This document shows, piece by piece, positions 8,223-16,593 of a DNA stretch of 64,000 nucleotides; positions within the stretch are counted from its first letter, which is position 1; every line of letters begins with the position of its first letter. The notes beneath the pieces are model-generated. The model saw only the letters and a list, made by a program, of their open reading frames with translations, made no database searches and was not told the origin of the DNA. The position numbers and the translations under genes are program-made. Source of the DNA: Cellulosimicrobium cellulans (GTDB lineage Bacteria; Actinomycetota; Actinomycetes; Actinomycetales; Cellulomonadaceae); the NCBI RefSeq assembly GCF_006539945.1, contig NZ_BJNZ01000019.1:31890-95889 (forward strand), written 5' to 3'.

Positions 8223-9310
8223 GCACCGTGTCGCTCCCGCAGGACGAGTCCCGGCAGCTTGCGCCGCCGTCGGGCCGGCACCCCGCCGACAGGCGCGGCG
8301 GTGTCGAGGACGCGCTGCCGCTCGAGAGCCTGCGCATCGTCCCCGCGCGGCACCCGGGTCGCTGGGCCGCGACGGCCGGCGTCGCGGTGCTGCTCGCCAT
8401 GGTCGTCAGCTCGCTCGTGACGAACGACCGCTGGGAGTGGGACGTCGTCGCGCAGTACCTCACGTGGCCCTCGATCCTCGAGGGTGCTTGGGCGACGATC
8501 CGGCTCACGCTCGTCGCGTCCGTCGTCGGGTTCGCGCTCGGCACGGTCCTCGCGCTCATGCGCCTCTCGCGCTCGCCGCTCCTGCAGTCGGTGTCGTGGA
8601 CGTACACGTGGGTGTTCCGGTCGGTGCCGCTGCTGCTGCAGCTCCTGCTCTGGTACAACCTCGCGTACCTGTACCCGTACCTCAGCGTCGGGATCCCGTT
8701 CGGGCCCGAGCTCCTGTACTTCGACACGCTGTCCGTGATCGACAAGTTCTGGGCCGCGATCCTCGGCCTCGGGCTGTCGCAGGCCGCGTACTCGGCGGAG
8801 ATCGTCCGCGCCGGGATCCTCTCGGTCGACCAGGGGCAGCAGGAGGCGGCCGCGTCGCTCGGCATCCCCAAGCGGCGCCAGGTGAGCCGCATCATCCTGC
8901 CGCAGGCGATGCGCTCCATCATCCCGACGGCCGTCAACGAGGTGATCGGGCTGCTCAAGGGCACGTCGATCGTCTACGTCCTCGCGTACGGCGAGCTGTT
9001 CTACATCGTCAGCGTCATCTACGGCCGCAACGGCCGCGTCGTGCCGCTGCTCATCGTCGCCTCGATCTGGTACCTCGTGCTCACGACGCTCATCACGATC
9101 GTGCAGTACTACGTCGAGCGGCACTACGCGAAGGGCGCGGTGCGCACGCTGCCGCCGACGCCGCTGCAGAAGGCCCGCTGGACCGTGCTCGTCTGGGCGT
9201 CGCGGCTCTCCGGCCGGCCGGTGCCCGACTCCGTCCCGCCCGCGTACGCGGCCCGTGCCCGGGTGGGCGTGCTCACGCGCACCGCGCGCACGTCGGGAGG
9301 TGCGGCATGA
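8219..9310 (+). CDS. Amino-acid-type ABC importer permease
   Basis: 363 residues from ATG 8219, overlapping the GNAT stop (ATGA). After a hydrophilic N-terminal tail of about 50 residues come a first helix near 54-72 and the HisMQ-type permease core with about five further helices. The coupling motif [20 protein letters not shown] is at about 208-227. It is the only permease in the set, so it probably works as a homodimer with the ATPase and lipoprotein encoded next. The family imports polar amino acids and their derivatives, including cystine and S-alkylcysteines. A C-terminal tail of about 45 residues is unusually long. Confidence 0.92.
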   Translation: MSTVSLPQDESRQLAPPSGRHPADRRGGVEDALPLESLRIVPARHPGRWAATAGVAVLLAMVVSSLVTNDRWEWDVVAQYLTWPSILEGAWATIRLTLVASVVGFALGTVLALMRLSRSPLLQSVSWTYTWVFRSVPLLLQLLLWYNLAYLYPYLSVGIPFGPELLYFDTLSVIDKFWAAILGLGLSQAAYSAEIVRAGILSVDQGQQEAAASLGIPKRRQVSRIILPQAMRSIIPTAVNEVIGLLKGTSIVYVLAYGELFYIVSVIYGRNGRVVPLLIVASIWYLVLTTLITIVQYYVERHYAKGAVRTLPPTPLQKARWTVLVWASRLSGRPVPDSVPPAYAARARVGVLTRTARTSGGAA

Positions 9311-10101
9311 GCGCCGACACCAGGACCGCAGGCGTCACGACCGCCGGGCTCGTCGAGATCCACGGCGTCCACAAGAGCTTCGGCACGCTCGAGGTGCTGC
9401 GCGACGTGTCGCTCACCGTGCCGCCCGGGTCCGTGACGGTCGTGCTCGGCCCGTCGGGCTCCGGGAAGTCGACGCTGCTGCGGGCGATCAACCACCTCGA
9501 GAAGGTCGACAAGGGGTTCATCTCGCTCGACGGCGAGCTCATCGGGTACCGCCGCAAGGGCAGCACCCTGCGCGAGCTCAAGGAGCGCGAGATCCTCGGT
9601 CAGCGCACCCAGATCGGGTTCGTCTTCCAGAGCTTCAACCTGTTCCCGCACCTCACCGCGCTCGAGAACGTCGTCGAGGCCCCGGTCTCGGCACAGCGCC
9701 GCCGCCGCGAGGACGTCGAGCCCGAGGCCCGCGCGCTGCTCGAGCGCGTCGGGCTCGCCGACAAGGCCGACGCCCGGCCGCGCCAGCTCTCCGGGGGCCA
9801 GCAGCAGCGCGTCGCCATCGCCCGCGCGCTCGCGCTGCGGCCCAAGGTGCTGCTCTTCGACGAGCCCACGTCGGCGCTCGACCCCGAGCTCGTCGGGGAG
9901 GTGCTCGAGGTCATCAAGGACGTCGCGAGCACCGGCACCACGCTCGTCGTCGTCACCCACGAGATCGGCTTCGCCCGCGAGGTCGCCGACACCGTCGTGT
10001 TCATGGACGACGGCGTCGTCGTGGAGCAGGGCACGCCCGCCGAGGTGCTCGACCACCCGCGCCACGACCGCACCCGGGCCTTCCTCCAGAAGGTCCTCTG
10101 A
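9307..10101 (+). CDS. Amino-acid-type ABC importer ATPase
   Basis: 264 residues from ATG 9307, overlapping the permease stop. Walker [10 protein letters not shown] is at about residues 48-56, the Q-loop at FVFQSFNLF, the signature LSGGQQQR at about 161-168, Walker B VLLFDEPT at about 181-188 and the switch histidine in VVTHEIGF. It is a close match to the GlnQ/TcyN type in length and motifs. It energises the permease encoded just upstream. A short hairpin separates it from the binding-protein gene. Confidence 0.95.
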   Translation: MSADTRTAGVTTAGLVEIHGVHKSFGTLEVLRDVSLTVPPGSVTVVLGPSGSGKSTLLRAINHLEKVDKGFISLDGELIGYRRKGSTLRELKEREILGQRTQIGFVFQSFNLFPHLTALENVVEAPVSAQRRRREDVEPEARALLERVGLADKADARPRQLSGGQQQRVAIARALALRPKVLLFDEPTSALDPELVGEVLEVIKDVASTGTTLVVVTHEIGFAREVADTVVFMDDGVVVEQGTPAEVLDHPRHDRTRAFLQKVL

Positions 10102-10114
10102 CCGGCTGCGCGAG

Positions 10115-10133
10115 CCCGGGTCCACGACCCGGG
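10115..10133 (+). other. Intercistronic hairpin between ATPase and binding-protein genes
   Basis: CCCGGGT (10115-10121) and ACCCGGG (10127-10133) form a 7-bp stem with a 5-nt loop, 13 nt after the ATPase stop. Such hairpins often change mRNA stability so that the binding protein is made in different amounts from the membrane parts. The function is inferred. Confidence 0.4.
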
Positions 10134-10244
10134 GACCGACACAGCCCTCGACCCCCCGACGTCGCCACCCGCGACCGGCCGCCCGGCCGTCCCGCACCGC
10201 ACTCCCCGCGTCGACCGACGCACCACCCGAGAGGTAGGACACCC

Positions 10245-11267
10245 GTGACCGCAACGACCACCCGCGCCCGCGCCCCCCGCGCGCTCGCCGCCCTCGCCGT
10301 CGTGCCCCTGCTGGCGCTCGCGGCCTGCTCCGGGGTGAGCACCGAGGCCCCGGCCGCCGCGGAGGAGGGCGCGGCCACCGAGGAGAGCACGACCTCCGTG
10401 TCGGACGCCCTCGACGTGAGCACGAGCCCGGACCAGGACCGCATCCGCACCACGGAGTCGGCCGAGGCCGTCGCGCTCCTCCCGGACGCGTGGAAGGACA
10501 AGGACGAGCTCGTCGTCGCGATCTCCGCCGGCGCGGCGCCGCCGCTCGGCTTCCTCGCCGACGACGACGAGACGCCCATCGGCAACGAGACGGACATCGC
10601 GCAGCTCGTCGCCGACGCGCTCGGCAAGGACCTGCGGCTCGAGGTCAAGGCGTGGGCCGACTGGCCGCTCGCGCTGGGCTCGGGCGACGTCGACGCCGTG
10701 ATCTCCAACGTCACCGTGACCGAGGAGCGCAAGGAGACCATCGACTTCTCCACGTACCGCAACGACGAGCTCGGCTGGCTCGTGGGCGCCGACTCCGACA
10801 TCACGTCGATCACGAAGCGCGAGGACATCGCGGGCAAGGTCGTCGCGGTCGGCTCCGGGACGAACCAGGAGAAGATCGTGCTCGAGTGGGACCGCCTCAA
10901 CCAGGAGGACGGCCTCGAGCCCATCCAGGGCCCCGAGTACTACGAGCAGTTCTCCGACGTCCTGCTCGCGCTCCAGTCCGGCCGCATCGAGACGTACGTC
11001 GGCCCCAACGCGTCCCTCGCGTACCAGGCGGCGATCTCCCCGCAGGACTTCACGGTCGTCGGCACGCTGAACGGCGGCTGGCCCGACACGGCGCAGATCG
11101 CCGTCGCCACGAAGAAGGGCAACGAGGTGGCCCCGGCGATCACCGCCGCGATCAACCACGCCATCGAGGACGGCACGTACCTCGAGGTGCTCCAGCGGTG
11201 GGGCCTGGAGTCCGAGGCCGTCGAGGAGTCGCAGACCAACCCGCCCGGCCTCCCGAAGACGGAGTGA
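10245..11267 (+). CDS. Amino-acid-type ABC importer substrate-binding lipoprotein
   Basis: 340 residues from GTG 10245. A short signal sequence ends in the lipobox LALAAC with the lipidated Cys at residue 28. A Glu/Ala/Ser/Thr-rich linker follows, and then a family-3 binding fold (VVAISAGAAPPLGFLADD, DAVISNVTVTEERKETIDFS, GRIETYVGPN). It captures the imported compound outside the membrane for the permease and ATPase upstream. The substrate is not readable from sequence; a sulfur amino acid derivative is inferred from the riboswitch and neighbours. Confidence 0.93.
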   Translation: MTATTTRARAPRALAALAVVPLLALAACSGVSTEAPAAAEEGAATEESTTSVSDALDVSTSPDQDRIRTTESAEAVALLPDAWKDKDELVVAISAGAAPPLGFLADDDETPIGNETDIAQLVADALGKDLRLEVKAWADWPLALGSGDVDAVISNVTVTEERKETIDFSTYRNDELGWLVGADSDITSITKREDIAGKVVAVGSGTNQEKIVLEWDRLNQEDGLEPIQGPEYYEQFSDVLLALQSGRIETYVGPNASLAYQAAISPQDFTVVGTLNGGWPDTAQIAVATKKGNEVAPAITAAINHAIEDGTYLEVLQRWGLESEAVEESQTNPPGLPKTE

Positions 11268-11274
11268 CCCGCGC

Positions 11275-12456
11275 ATGACCACCAGCACCCAGCACGTCGA
11301 CCACGTCGTGGTCGGGGGTGGCGTGATGGGCTCCGCCGCGGCCTGGCAGCTCGCCCGGCGCGGGCGCGACGTCCTGCTGCTCGAGCGCTTCGCGCCCGGG
11401 CACGCGCACGGCGCCTCGCACGGGACGTCGCGCATCTACCGCACGACGTACGCCGAGCCCGAGTACCTCGACCTCGCGCAGGAGGCGCTCGGCCTGTGGC
11501 GCGAGGTCGAGGACGAGACCGGGACCGCGCTGCTCGCCGTCACCGGCGGCGTGAGCCACGGGCGGCGCGACCGCGCGGCCGAGCGGCGCGCGGACGCGAT
11601 CGGCGCCGCGTTCGCGGCCCGCGGGATCGAGCACGAGTGGCTCGACCCCGCGACCGCCGCCGAGCGTTGGCCCGGGCTGCGGTTCGAGGGCAGGGTGCTG
11701 CACGAGGTCGCGACGGCCGGGCGGCTGCACGCCGACCGCGCCGTCGCGGCCCTCCAGGGCGCGGCCGCCGCGAGCGGGGCCGACGTCCGCCACGAGGTCG
11801 CCGTCCGGCACGTCGAGCGCGTCCCGGAGGGCGTCCGCGTCGTGACCGACGGGGGCGACGTCGTCGCCCGGGTCGTCGTCGTGACCGTCGGCGCATGGAG
11901 CGCCGGGCTCCTCGGCGGTCCGACGGGTGGGCTGCTGGGCCAGGAGCTGCCGCTCGTCGTGACCCAGGAGCAGCCTGCGCACTTCGCGCTCGCCGCGGGC
12001 GCGTCGCCCGCGGGGTGGCCGGCGTTCACGCACGACGTCGGCCTGGGCACGGCCTGGCCGAGCGGGGTCTACGGCCTCGCGACCCCGCGCGAGGGCGTCA
12101 AGGTCGGCTTCCACGGGGTCGGCCCCGTCGTCGACCCGGACCGCCGCTCCTACCGGCCCGAGCCGGGGCAGCTCGCAGCCCTGCGCGACTACGTGCGCAC
12201 GTGGCTTCCCGGCCTCGATCCCGACGCCTACGTCCCCGTGAGCTGCACCTACACCACGACGCCCGACCACGACTTCGTGCTCGACCGTCGCGGCCCCGTC
12301 GTCGTGGGCGCCGGGTTCTCCGGCCACGGCTTCAAGTTCGCCCCGGCGGTCGGCCGCGTGCTCGCCGACCTCGCCACCACGTCCGACGGCGTCACCGCGG
12401 CCGAGCGGTTCTCGCTCGCCCGGCTCGCCGCGCTCCCCGAGAGGACCGCCTCATGA
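11275..12456 (+). CDS. FAD-dependent amine oxidase (SolA/MSOX-like)
   Basis: 393 residues from ATG 11275, 7 nt after the previous stop. The dinucleotide-binding motif VVVGGGVMGSAAAWQLA is at about residues 11-27. The segment SCTYTTTPDHDFVLD near residues 322-336 matches the place where monomeric sarcosine oxidase and N-methyltryptophan oxidase hold a covalent flavin on Cys. GFSGHGFKFAPAVG near the C-terminus is the closing FAD motif. Known chemistry: oxidation of a secondary or N-methyl amine to an imine with H2O2 release. It is unusual in a sulfur operon and may remove an N-alkyl group from the imported compound. Confidence 0.9.
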   Translation: MTTSTQHVDHVVVGGGVMGSAAAWQLARRGRDVLLLERFAPGHAHGASHGTSRIYRTTYAEPEYLDLAQEALGLWREVEDETGTALLAVTGGVSHGRRDRAAERRADAIGAAFAARGIEHEWLDPATAAERWPGLRFEGRVLHEVATAGRLHADRAVAALQGAAAASGADVRHEVAVRHVERVPEGVRVVTDGGDVVARVVVVTVGAWSAGLLGGPTGGLLGQELPLVVTQEQPAHFALAAGASPAGWPAFTHDVGLGTAWPSGVYGLATPREGVKVGFHGVGPVVDPDRRSYRPEPGQLAALRDYVRTWLPGLDPDAYVPVSCTYTTTPDHDFVLDRRGPVVVGAGFSGHGFKFAPAVGRVLADLATTSDGVTAAERFSLARLAALPERTAS

Positions 12457-13394
12457 CGATCGCTCCCGCACCCACCGCGGCGGACGCTCAGGCTCCGTCC
12501 GCAGTCCCCGAGACGCTCCCCGCGCCGCCCCACGAGAACGACGGAGCCCGGGCCGCGCTCGCTGCGCGGTACGGCGTGGACCCCGTGACCGTCGAGGACG
12601 TCGCGCCGGGCGCGACCGAGGGACTGGCACCCGCCGTGGACCGTCCCGGCACCGTCCTCGCGACGCAGCTCGGTCACCGGACGGTCCGCCGCTACCGCAC
12701 CGACCCGCTGGCCGACCACGTCGTCCCGACGCTCGTCGCCGCCGCGCAGTCCGCGCCGACGTCGTCGAACCTCCAGCTGTGGAGCGTCGTCGCCGTCACC
12801 GACCCCGCGCGCAAGGCCCGGCTCGCGGCGCTCGCGGGCGACCAGGAGCACGTCCGTACCGCGCCGCTGCTGCTGGTGTGGCTCGCAGACGTCTCGCGAG
12901 CGCGCGCCCTCGGCGAGCGCGAGGGCGTGCGGCTCGAGGCCACCGACTACCTCGAGACGACCGTCGTCGCGTTCCTCGACGCCGCGCTCGCCGCGCAGAA
13001 CGCCGTCGTCGCGGCCGAGTCCCTCGGCCTCGGCACCGTGTACATCGGGGCGCTGCGCAACCACCCGGCCCAGGTCGCCGCCGAGCTCGGCCTGCCCGAG
13101 GGCGTCGTCGCGGTCGTGGGGCTCGTCGTCGGGCACCCCGACCCCGCGGGCGGCGAGCGCGTCAAGCCGCGGTTGCCGCAGGCCGCGGTGCTGCACGCCG
13201 AGCGCTATCGGGCCGCCGGCCAGCACGAGCACGTCGCGGCGTACGAGGAGCGCATCGCGCCCTTCTACCGCGACGAGGGGCTCGACGGCGGGTGGCGCGA
13301 CCGCGTCGTCGACCGCCTACGTGTCCCCGGCGCGCTGCGCGGGCGCGCCCACCTGCGGCCCACGCTCGCCGCGCTCGGGTTCCCGTCCAAGTAG
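12453..13394 (+). CDS. Nitroreductase-family FMN oxidoreductase
   Basis: 313 residues from ATG 12453, overlapping the oxidase stop (ATGA). A 65-residue N-terminal extension precedes the nitroreductase fold: GHRTVRRYRTDPL near 71-83, AAQSAPTSSNLQLWSVVAV near 97-115, and SLGLGTVYIGALRN. The NfsA/FRP group reduces FMN or nitro compounds with NADPH. In this operon a role as flavin reductase feeding FMNH2 to the monooxygenases is the simplest inference, in addition to the two flavin reductases encoded at 26914-28079. Confidence 0.9.
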   Translation: MTIAPAPTAADAQAPSAVPETLPAPPHENDGARAALAARYGVDPVTVEDVAPGATEGLAPAVDRPGTVLATQLGHRTVRRYRTDPLADHVVPTLVAAAQSAPTSSNLQLWSVVAVTDPARKARLAALAGDQEHVRTAPLLLVWLADVSRARALGEREGVRLEATDYLETTVVAFLDAALAAQNAVVAAESLGLGTVYIGALRNHPAQVAAELGLPEGVVAVVGLVVGHPDPAGGERVKPRLPQAAVLHAERYRAAGQHEHVAAYEERIAPFYRDEGLDGGWRDRVVDRLRVPGALRGRAHLRPTLAALGFPSK

Positions 13395-13483
13395 CCGGCG
13401 TCCCGCGCGACCGTGCGTCGCCCGGAGCTACCGCACACCACAGACCGCCGCACCACCCGGCCGCCGCACCACTGAAGGAAGCC

Positions 13484-14743
13484 ATGTCGTCCCACCAGCA
13501 CCCGCACCAGACCGCCACCCCCGGGCAGCGACCGGCGTCCGGCCGCGTCCCGCTGTCCGTCCTCGACCTCGCGATCGTCCCGGAGGGGGCGACGGGCCAG
13601 GACGCGGTGCGCCGCGCCGTCGGGCTCGCGCGCGACCTCGACCGGCTCGGCTACCACCGGGTCTGGTACGCCGAGCACCACCTGTCGCCCGGCGTCGGCT
13701 CCGCGTCGCCCGCCGTGCTCGCCGCCGCCGTCGCGGCCCGGACCGAGCGCATCCGCGTCGGCAGCGGTGCCGTGCTCCTCAGCACGACGAGCCCGCTCGT
13801 CGCGGCCGAGCAGTTCGGGACGATCGCCGCGCTGCACCCGGGTCGCGTCGACCTCGGTCTGGGGCGGGCGTTCTCGCCGCCGAAGGGCGGCCAGGGCAAG
13901 GACTCCGACGGTCCGGTGCGGGCCGCGCGCACGGGTGCGACCGGGCCGCGCGTCGTCGAGGGGCTGTACGTCCCCGGTGCGCCGCCGTCGAACCTCAACG
14001 ACTCGGTGCTCCGCGAGCGGATCCTCGCGCAGAAGCGGATCGTCGGCGCCTCGCGCACGCCCGTCAGCTTCCGCGACGAGCTCGACCTCGTGCTCGGCCT
14101 GCGTGCCGGGACGTACCGCGACGAGCACGGGACGCCGTACGTGAGCCCACCTGTCGAGGGCGCCGACTGGGGCCTGTGGGTCCTCGCGTCGAGCCCGGGC
14201 GAGAGCGCGCGCGTCGCGGGCGAGCTCGGGCTGCCGATCGCCGCGAACTACCACGTGGCGCCGTCGGCGACGATCGACACGGTCGCCGCGTACCGCGAGG
14301 CGTTCCGCCCGGGCGTGCTCGACGAGCCGTACGTCGTCGTGTCCGCCGACGTGCTCGTCGCCGACACGATCGAGCGCGCCCGCGAGCTCGCGACGCCGTT
14401 CGCCGACTGGGTGCTCTCCATCCGTAGCGGCGCCGACGGCGCGATCGTCTACCCCGAGCCGGGCACGTCGCCCGCCTGGGAGGACCGCCCGGAGGCCGAG
14501 CGCGCGCTCGTCGCCGACCGCGTCGACACGCGCATCGTCGGCGACCCGGAGACGGTCGTGCGGCGGCTCGACACGTTGCGCCGCGCGACCGGCGCCGACG
14601 AGCTCCTGGTCACCACCGCGACCCACGACGCCGACGACGCCCGCCGCTCGTTCGAGCTGCTCGCGGATCACTGGTTCGCGAGCTCCGCCCCCGACGCGGC
14701 CGCGGGCGCCTCCGCCGCTCCCGCACTCGCCACCACCACCTGA
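13484..14743 (+). CDS. Luciferase-like monooxygenase 3 (MsnO8-like)
   Basis: 419 residues from ATG 13484 with GAAGGA 5 nt upstream. The opening PLSVLDLAIVPEG, then RVWYAEHH near 60-67, GSGAVLLSTTSPLVAAEQF and GRVDLGLGRAF are hallmarks of the MsnO8-type luciferase-like group. The usual length is about 330-360, so this copy is long: it carries a His/Gln/Thr-rich N-terminal tail and an Ala-rich C-terminal tail. An 89-bp gap with no strong promoter links it to the nitroreductase gene. Its substrate is unknown. Confidence 0.88.
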   Translation: MSSHQHPHQTATPGQRPASGRVPLSVLDLAIVPEGATGQDAVRRAVGLARDLDRLGYHRVWYAEHHLSPGVGSASPAVLAAAVAARTERIRVGSGAVLLSTTSPLVAAEQFGTIAALHPGRVDLGLGRAFSPPKGGQGKDSDGPVRAARTGATGPRVVEGLYVPGAPPSNLNDSVLRERILAQKRIVGASRTPVSFRDELDLVLGLRAGTYRDEHGTPYVSPPVEGADWGLWVLASSPGESARVAGELGLPIAANYHVAPSATIDTVAAYREAFRPGVLDEPYVVVSADVLVADTIERARELATPFADWVLSIRSGADGAIVYPEPGTSPAWEDRPEAERALVADRVDTRIVGDPETVVRRLDTLRRATGADELLVTTATHDADDARRSFELLADHWFASSAPDAAAGASAAPALATTT

Positions 14744-14747
14744 CGCG

Positions 14748-14811
14748 AGGTCGACCCGTGCGTCGTCAGGTCGACCTCCTGAGGGTCGATCTCGGACGTG
14801 CGGGTCGATCC
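14748..14811 (+). repeat. Four spaced copies of RGGTCGAYC upstream of the rhodanese gene
   Basis: AGGTCGACCC (14748), AGGTCGACCT (14768, a perfect 10-bp palindrome), GGGTCGATCT (14783) and GGGTCGATCC (14802) repeat at 15-20-bp spacing between the monooxygenase stop and the rhodanese ribosome binding site. They could be a protein-binding array or fold into alternative stems in the mRNA. No known regulator is recognised. Confidence 0.5.
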
Positions 14812-14837
14812 CGCGACCTCACCCGAAGGAGAGACCC

Positions 14838-15215
14838 ATGACCACGACCCCGCCCCTCCAGCCCGCCACCGAGGCCGGAGCCAAGGTCGCCGACGGCGCG
14901 CTGCTGATCGACGTGCGCTCCGCCGGCGGCCGCGCGTCGCACGGCGAGATCCCCGGCGCGACGCTTGCCGACCGCAACGACCTCGACGCGCTGTTCGGCC
15001 CCGCCGACGACCCGGCGATCTCGCTCGACACGCCCGTCGTCGTCGTGTGCGGGTCGCCGAACGGCTCGGGCCCCGTCGCCGCCGCGCTCGCCGAGCGCGG
15101 GTACACGAACGTGTCCCACGTCGACGGCGGCTTTCCGGCCTGGAAGGACGCCGGCCTCCCGGCGTCCGACCCGGTCGACGCCCCCGCGGAGCCGACGGCG
15201 CCCGCCCGGTCCTGA
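14838..15215 (+). CDS. Rhodanese-domain sulfurtransferase
   Basis: 125 residues from ATG 14838 with GAAGGAGA just upstream. A single rhodanese domain: LLIDVRSAGGRASHGEIPGA near 22-41, the active-site loop CGSPNGSGPVAA with the catalytic Cys near residue 71, and VDGGFPAWKDAGLP near 95-108. Known role: carrying a persulfide sulfur on the loop Cys. In a SAM-repressed operon it may handle sulfane sulfur released by the monooxygenases or protect against it. The last 15 residues are Pro/Ala-rich and probably disordered. Confidence 0.92.
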   Translation: MTTTPPLQPATEAGAKVADGALLIDVRSAGGRASHGEIPGATLADRNDLDALFGPADDPAISLDTPVVVVCGSPNGSGPVAAALAERGYTNVSHVDGGFPAWKDAGLPASDPVDAPAEPTAPARS

Positions 15216-15275
15216 GCCGGCAACCGGCCCGCACGCACCTCGAACCACCCGCACCGACACCCACGGAGAACCCTC

Positions 15276-16391
15276 ATGCCCGTCGAGTTCCTCGGCATCG
15301 CCACCACCAACGACGCGTCGGAGACCACCGAGCGCACCACCGCGTCGTTCGACACCGCCTACCTGGAGCGCATCGTCCGCGCGCACGAGGACAACGGCTG
15401 GACGCGCGTCCTCTTCGCCTACGGCTCCTCCGGTCCGGAGCCCGCCGCCCTGGCCGCCCACACCGCGGCGCGCCTGCAGTCGATCGAGCTGCTGCTCGCG
15501 CACCGGCCCAACGTGTCGTACCCGACGTACGCCGCCAAGACGTTCGCGACGCTCGACCTGCTCTCCGGCGGGCGGCTCTCCGTCCACTTCATCACCGGCG
15601 GCAACGACCACGAGCAGGGCCGCGAGGGCGACACACTGACCAAGGACGAGCGGTACGCGCGCACCCACGAGTACATCCAGATCGTCAAGCAGGCGTGGGC
15701 GAGCGCCGAGCCGTTCGACCACCACGGCCCGTTCTACGACTTCGACGACTTCGTGCTCGACGCGAAGCCGTTCGAGGGGCGCACCCCGACGATCTCGTTC
15801 GGCGGGTCGTCCGACGTCGCGTTCCGCGTCGGTGCCGCCGAGGCCGACATCTACGCCGTCTGGGGCGAGCCCCTCGATCGCACGGCCGAGCAGATCGCGC
15901 GCGTGCACGCCGAGGCCGCCGCCGCGGGCCGAGCGACGCCGCCGCGCATCCACGCCGCGTTCCGGCCGATCGTCGCGCCGACCGAGGAGCTCGCGTGGGA
16001 GAAGGCCCACCGCATCCTCGACCGGATCGAGGCGCGCAAGGCCGCCGCCGGTGGGCAGCTCAGCCGTCGCCACCCGATCGACAAGCCGGAGAACGCCGGC
16101 TCGCAGCGCCTCCTCGAGATCGCCGCTCAGGGCGAGCGCTTCGACACCGCGCTGTGGACCGCGACCGCCAAGGCGACCGGTGGTGCCGGCAACTCCAACG
16201 CGCTCGTCGGCACGCCCGAGCAGGTCGCGGAGGCGCTCCTCGCGTACTACGACCTCGGCGTCCGCGTCATCTCGGCCCGCGGCTACGACCTGCTCGACGA
16301 CGCGATCGACTTCGGTCGCTACGTCATCCCGATCGTCCGCGAAGAGGTCGCGAAGCGCGACGCCGCCGCCGCCGAGGCCGCCGCGGCCTGA
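15276..16391 (+). CDS. Alkanesulfonate-monooxygenase-like enzyme 4 (SsuD-like)
   Basis: 371 residues from ATG 15276. EFLGIATTNDASE at the start, LLLAHRPNVSYPTYAAKTFATLDLLS near 68-93, and HFITGGNDHEQGREGD near 104-119 fit the SsuD/sulfonate branch of the luciferase-like fold at about its usual length of 380. Known chemistry: desulfonation of alkanesulfonates to aldehyde and sulfite with FMNH2 and O2. It follows the rhodanese gene by 60 bp. No SsuABC-type importer is adjacent, so the substrate may come through the amino-acid-type importer or be an internal intermediate. Confidence 0.88.
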   Translation: MPVEFLGIATTNDASETTERTTASFDTAYLERIVRAHEDNGWTRVLFAYGSSGPEPAALAAHTAARLQSIELLLAHRPNVSYPTYAAKTFATLDLLSGGRLSVHFITGGNDHEQGREGDTLTKDERYARTHEYIQIVKQAWASAEPFDHHGPFYDFDDFVLDAKPFEGRTPTISFGGSSDVAFRVGAAEADIYAVWGEPLDRTAEQIARVHAEAAAAGRATPPRIHAAFRPIVAPTEELAWEKAHRILDRIEARKAAAGGQLSRRHPIDKPENAGSQRLLEIAAQGERFDTALWTATAKATGGAGNSNALVGTPEQVAEALLAYYDLGVRVISARGYDLLDDAIDFGRYVIPIVREEVAKRDAAAAEAAAA

Positions 16392-16443
16392 CGTCCGAGG
16401 TCCTGGATCGGGGCCGCAACACGCGCACCGGCCCGGGCCCCGT

Positions 16444-16500
16444 TGAGTGCATGAAATTCGTCGTCCGCAAGGCGTGAGGACGACATATTTCATGCACTCA
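16444..16500. repeat. Long near-perfect palindrome after monooxygenase 4
   Basis: Arms TGAGTGCATGAAAT (16444-16457) and ATTTCATGCACTCA (16487-16500), plus inner arms GTCGTCC (16460-16466) and GGACGAC (16478-16484), leave only a 2/2 internal mismatch and an 11-nt loop. It lies 53 bp after a stop codon and 94 bp before the next start, so it may be a terminator or processing site. It lacks a T-tract. The first arm also opens an 8-codon frame (MKFVVRKA), probably by chance. Confidence 0.6.
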
Positions 16501-16558
16501 CGGGACCGGGGGAGCCGACCTCGTGAGCGGACCTCGACCTCGACCCGACCCCGAACGA

Positions 16559-16584
16559 GAGCAACAGCAACAGCAACAGCAAGG
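16559..16584 (+). repeat. AACAGC hexanucleotide repeat before a ribosome binding site
   Basis: About four tandem AACAGC units (16562-16582) run directly into AAGGAG, the Shine-Dalgarno of monooxygenase 5. Slippage of 6 nt would move the upstream leader but not the reading frame. Simple repeats of this kind are rare in the window. Confidence 0.45.
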
Positions 16585-16593
16585 AGCAGGACC

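Noticed and set aside
16450..16476. Eight-codon ORF MKFVVRKA within the palindrome
   Set aside because: There is no ribosome binding site and the codons follow from the palindrome itself; more likely chance.
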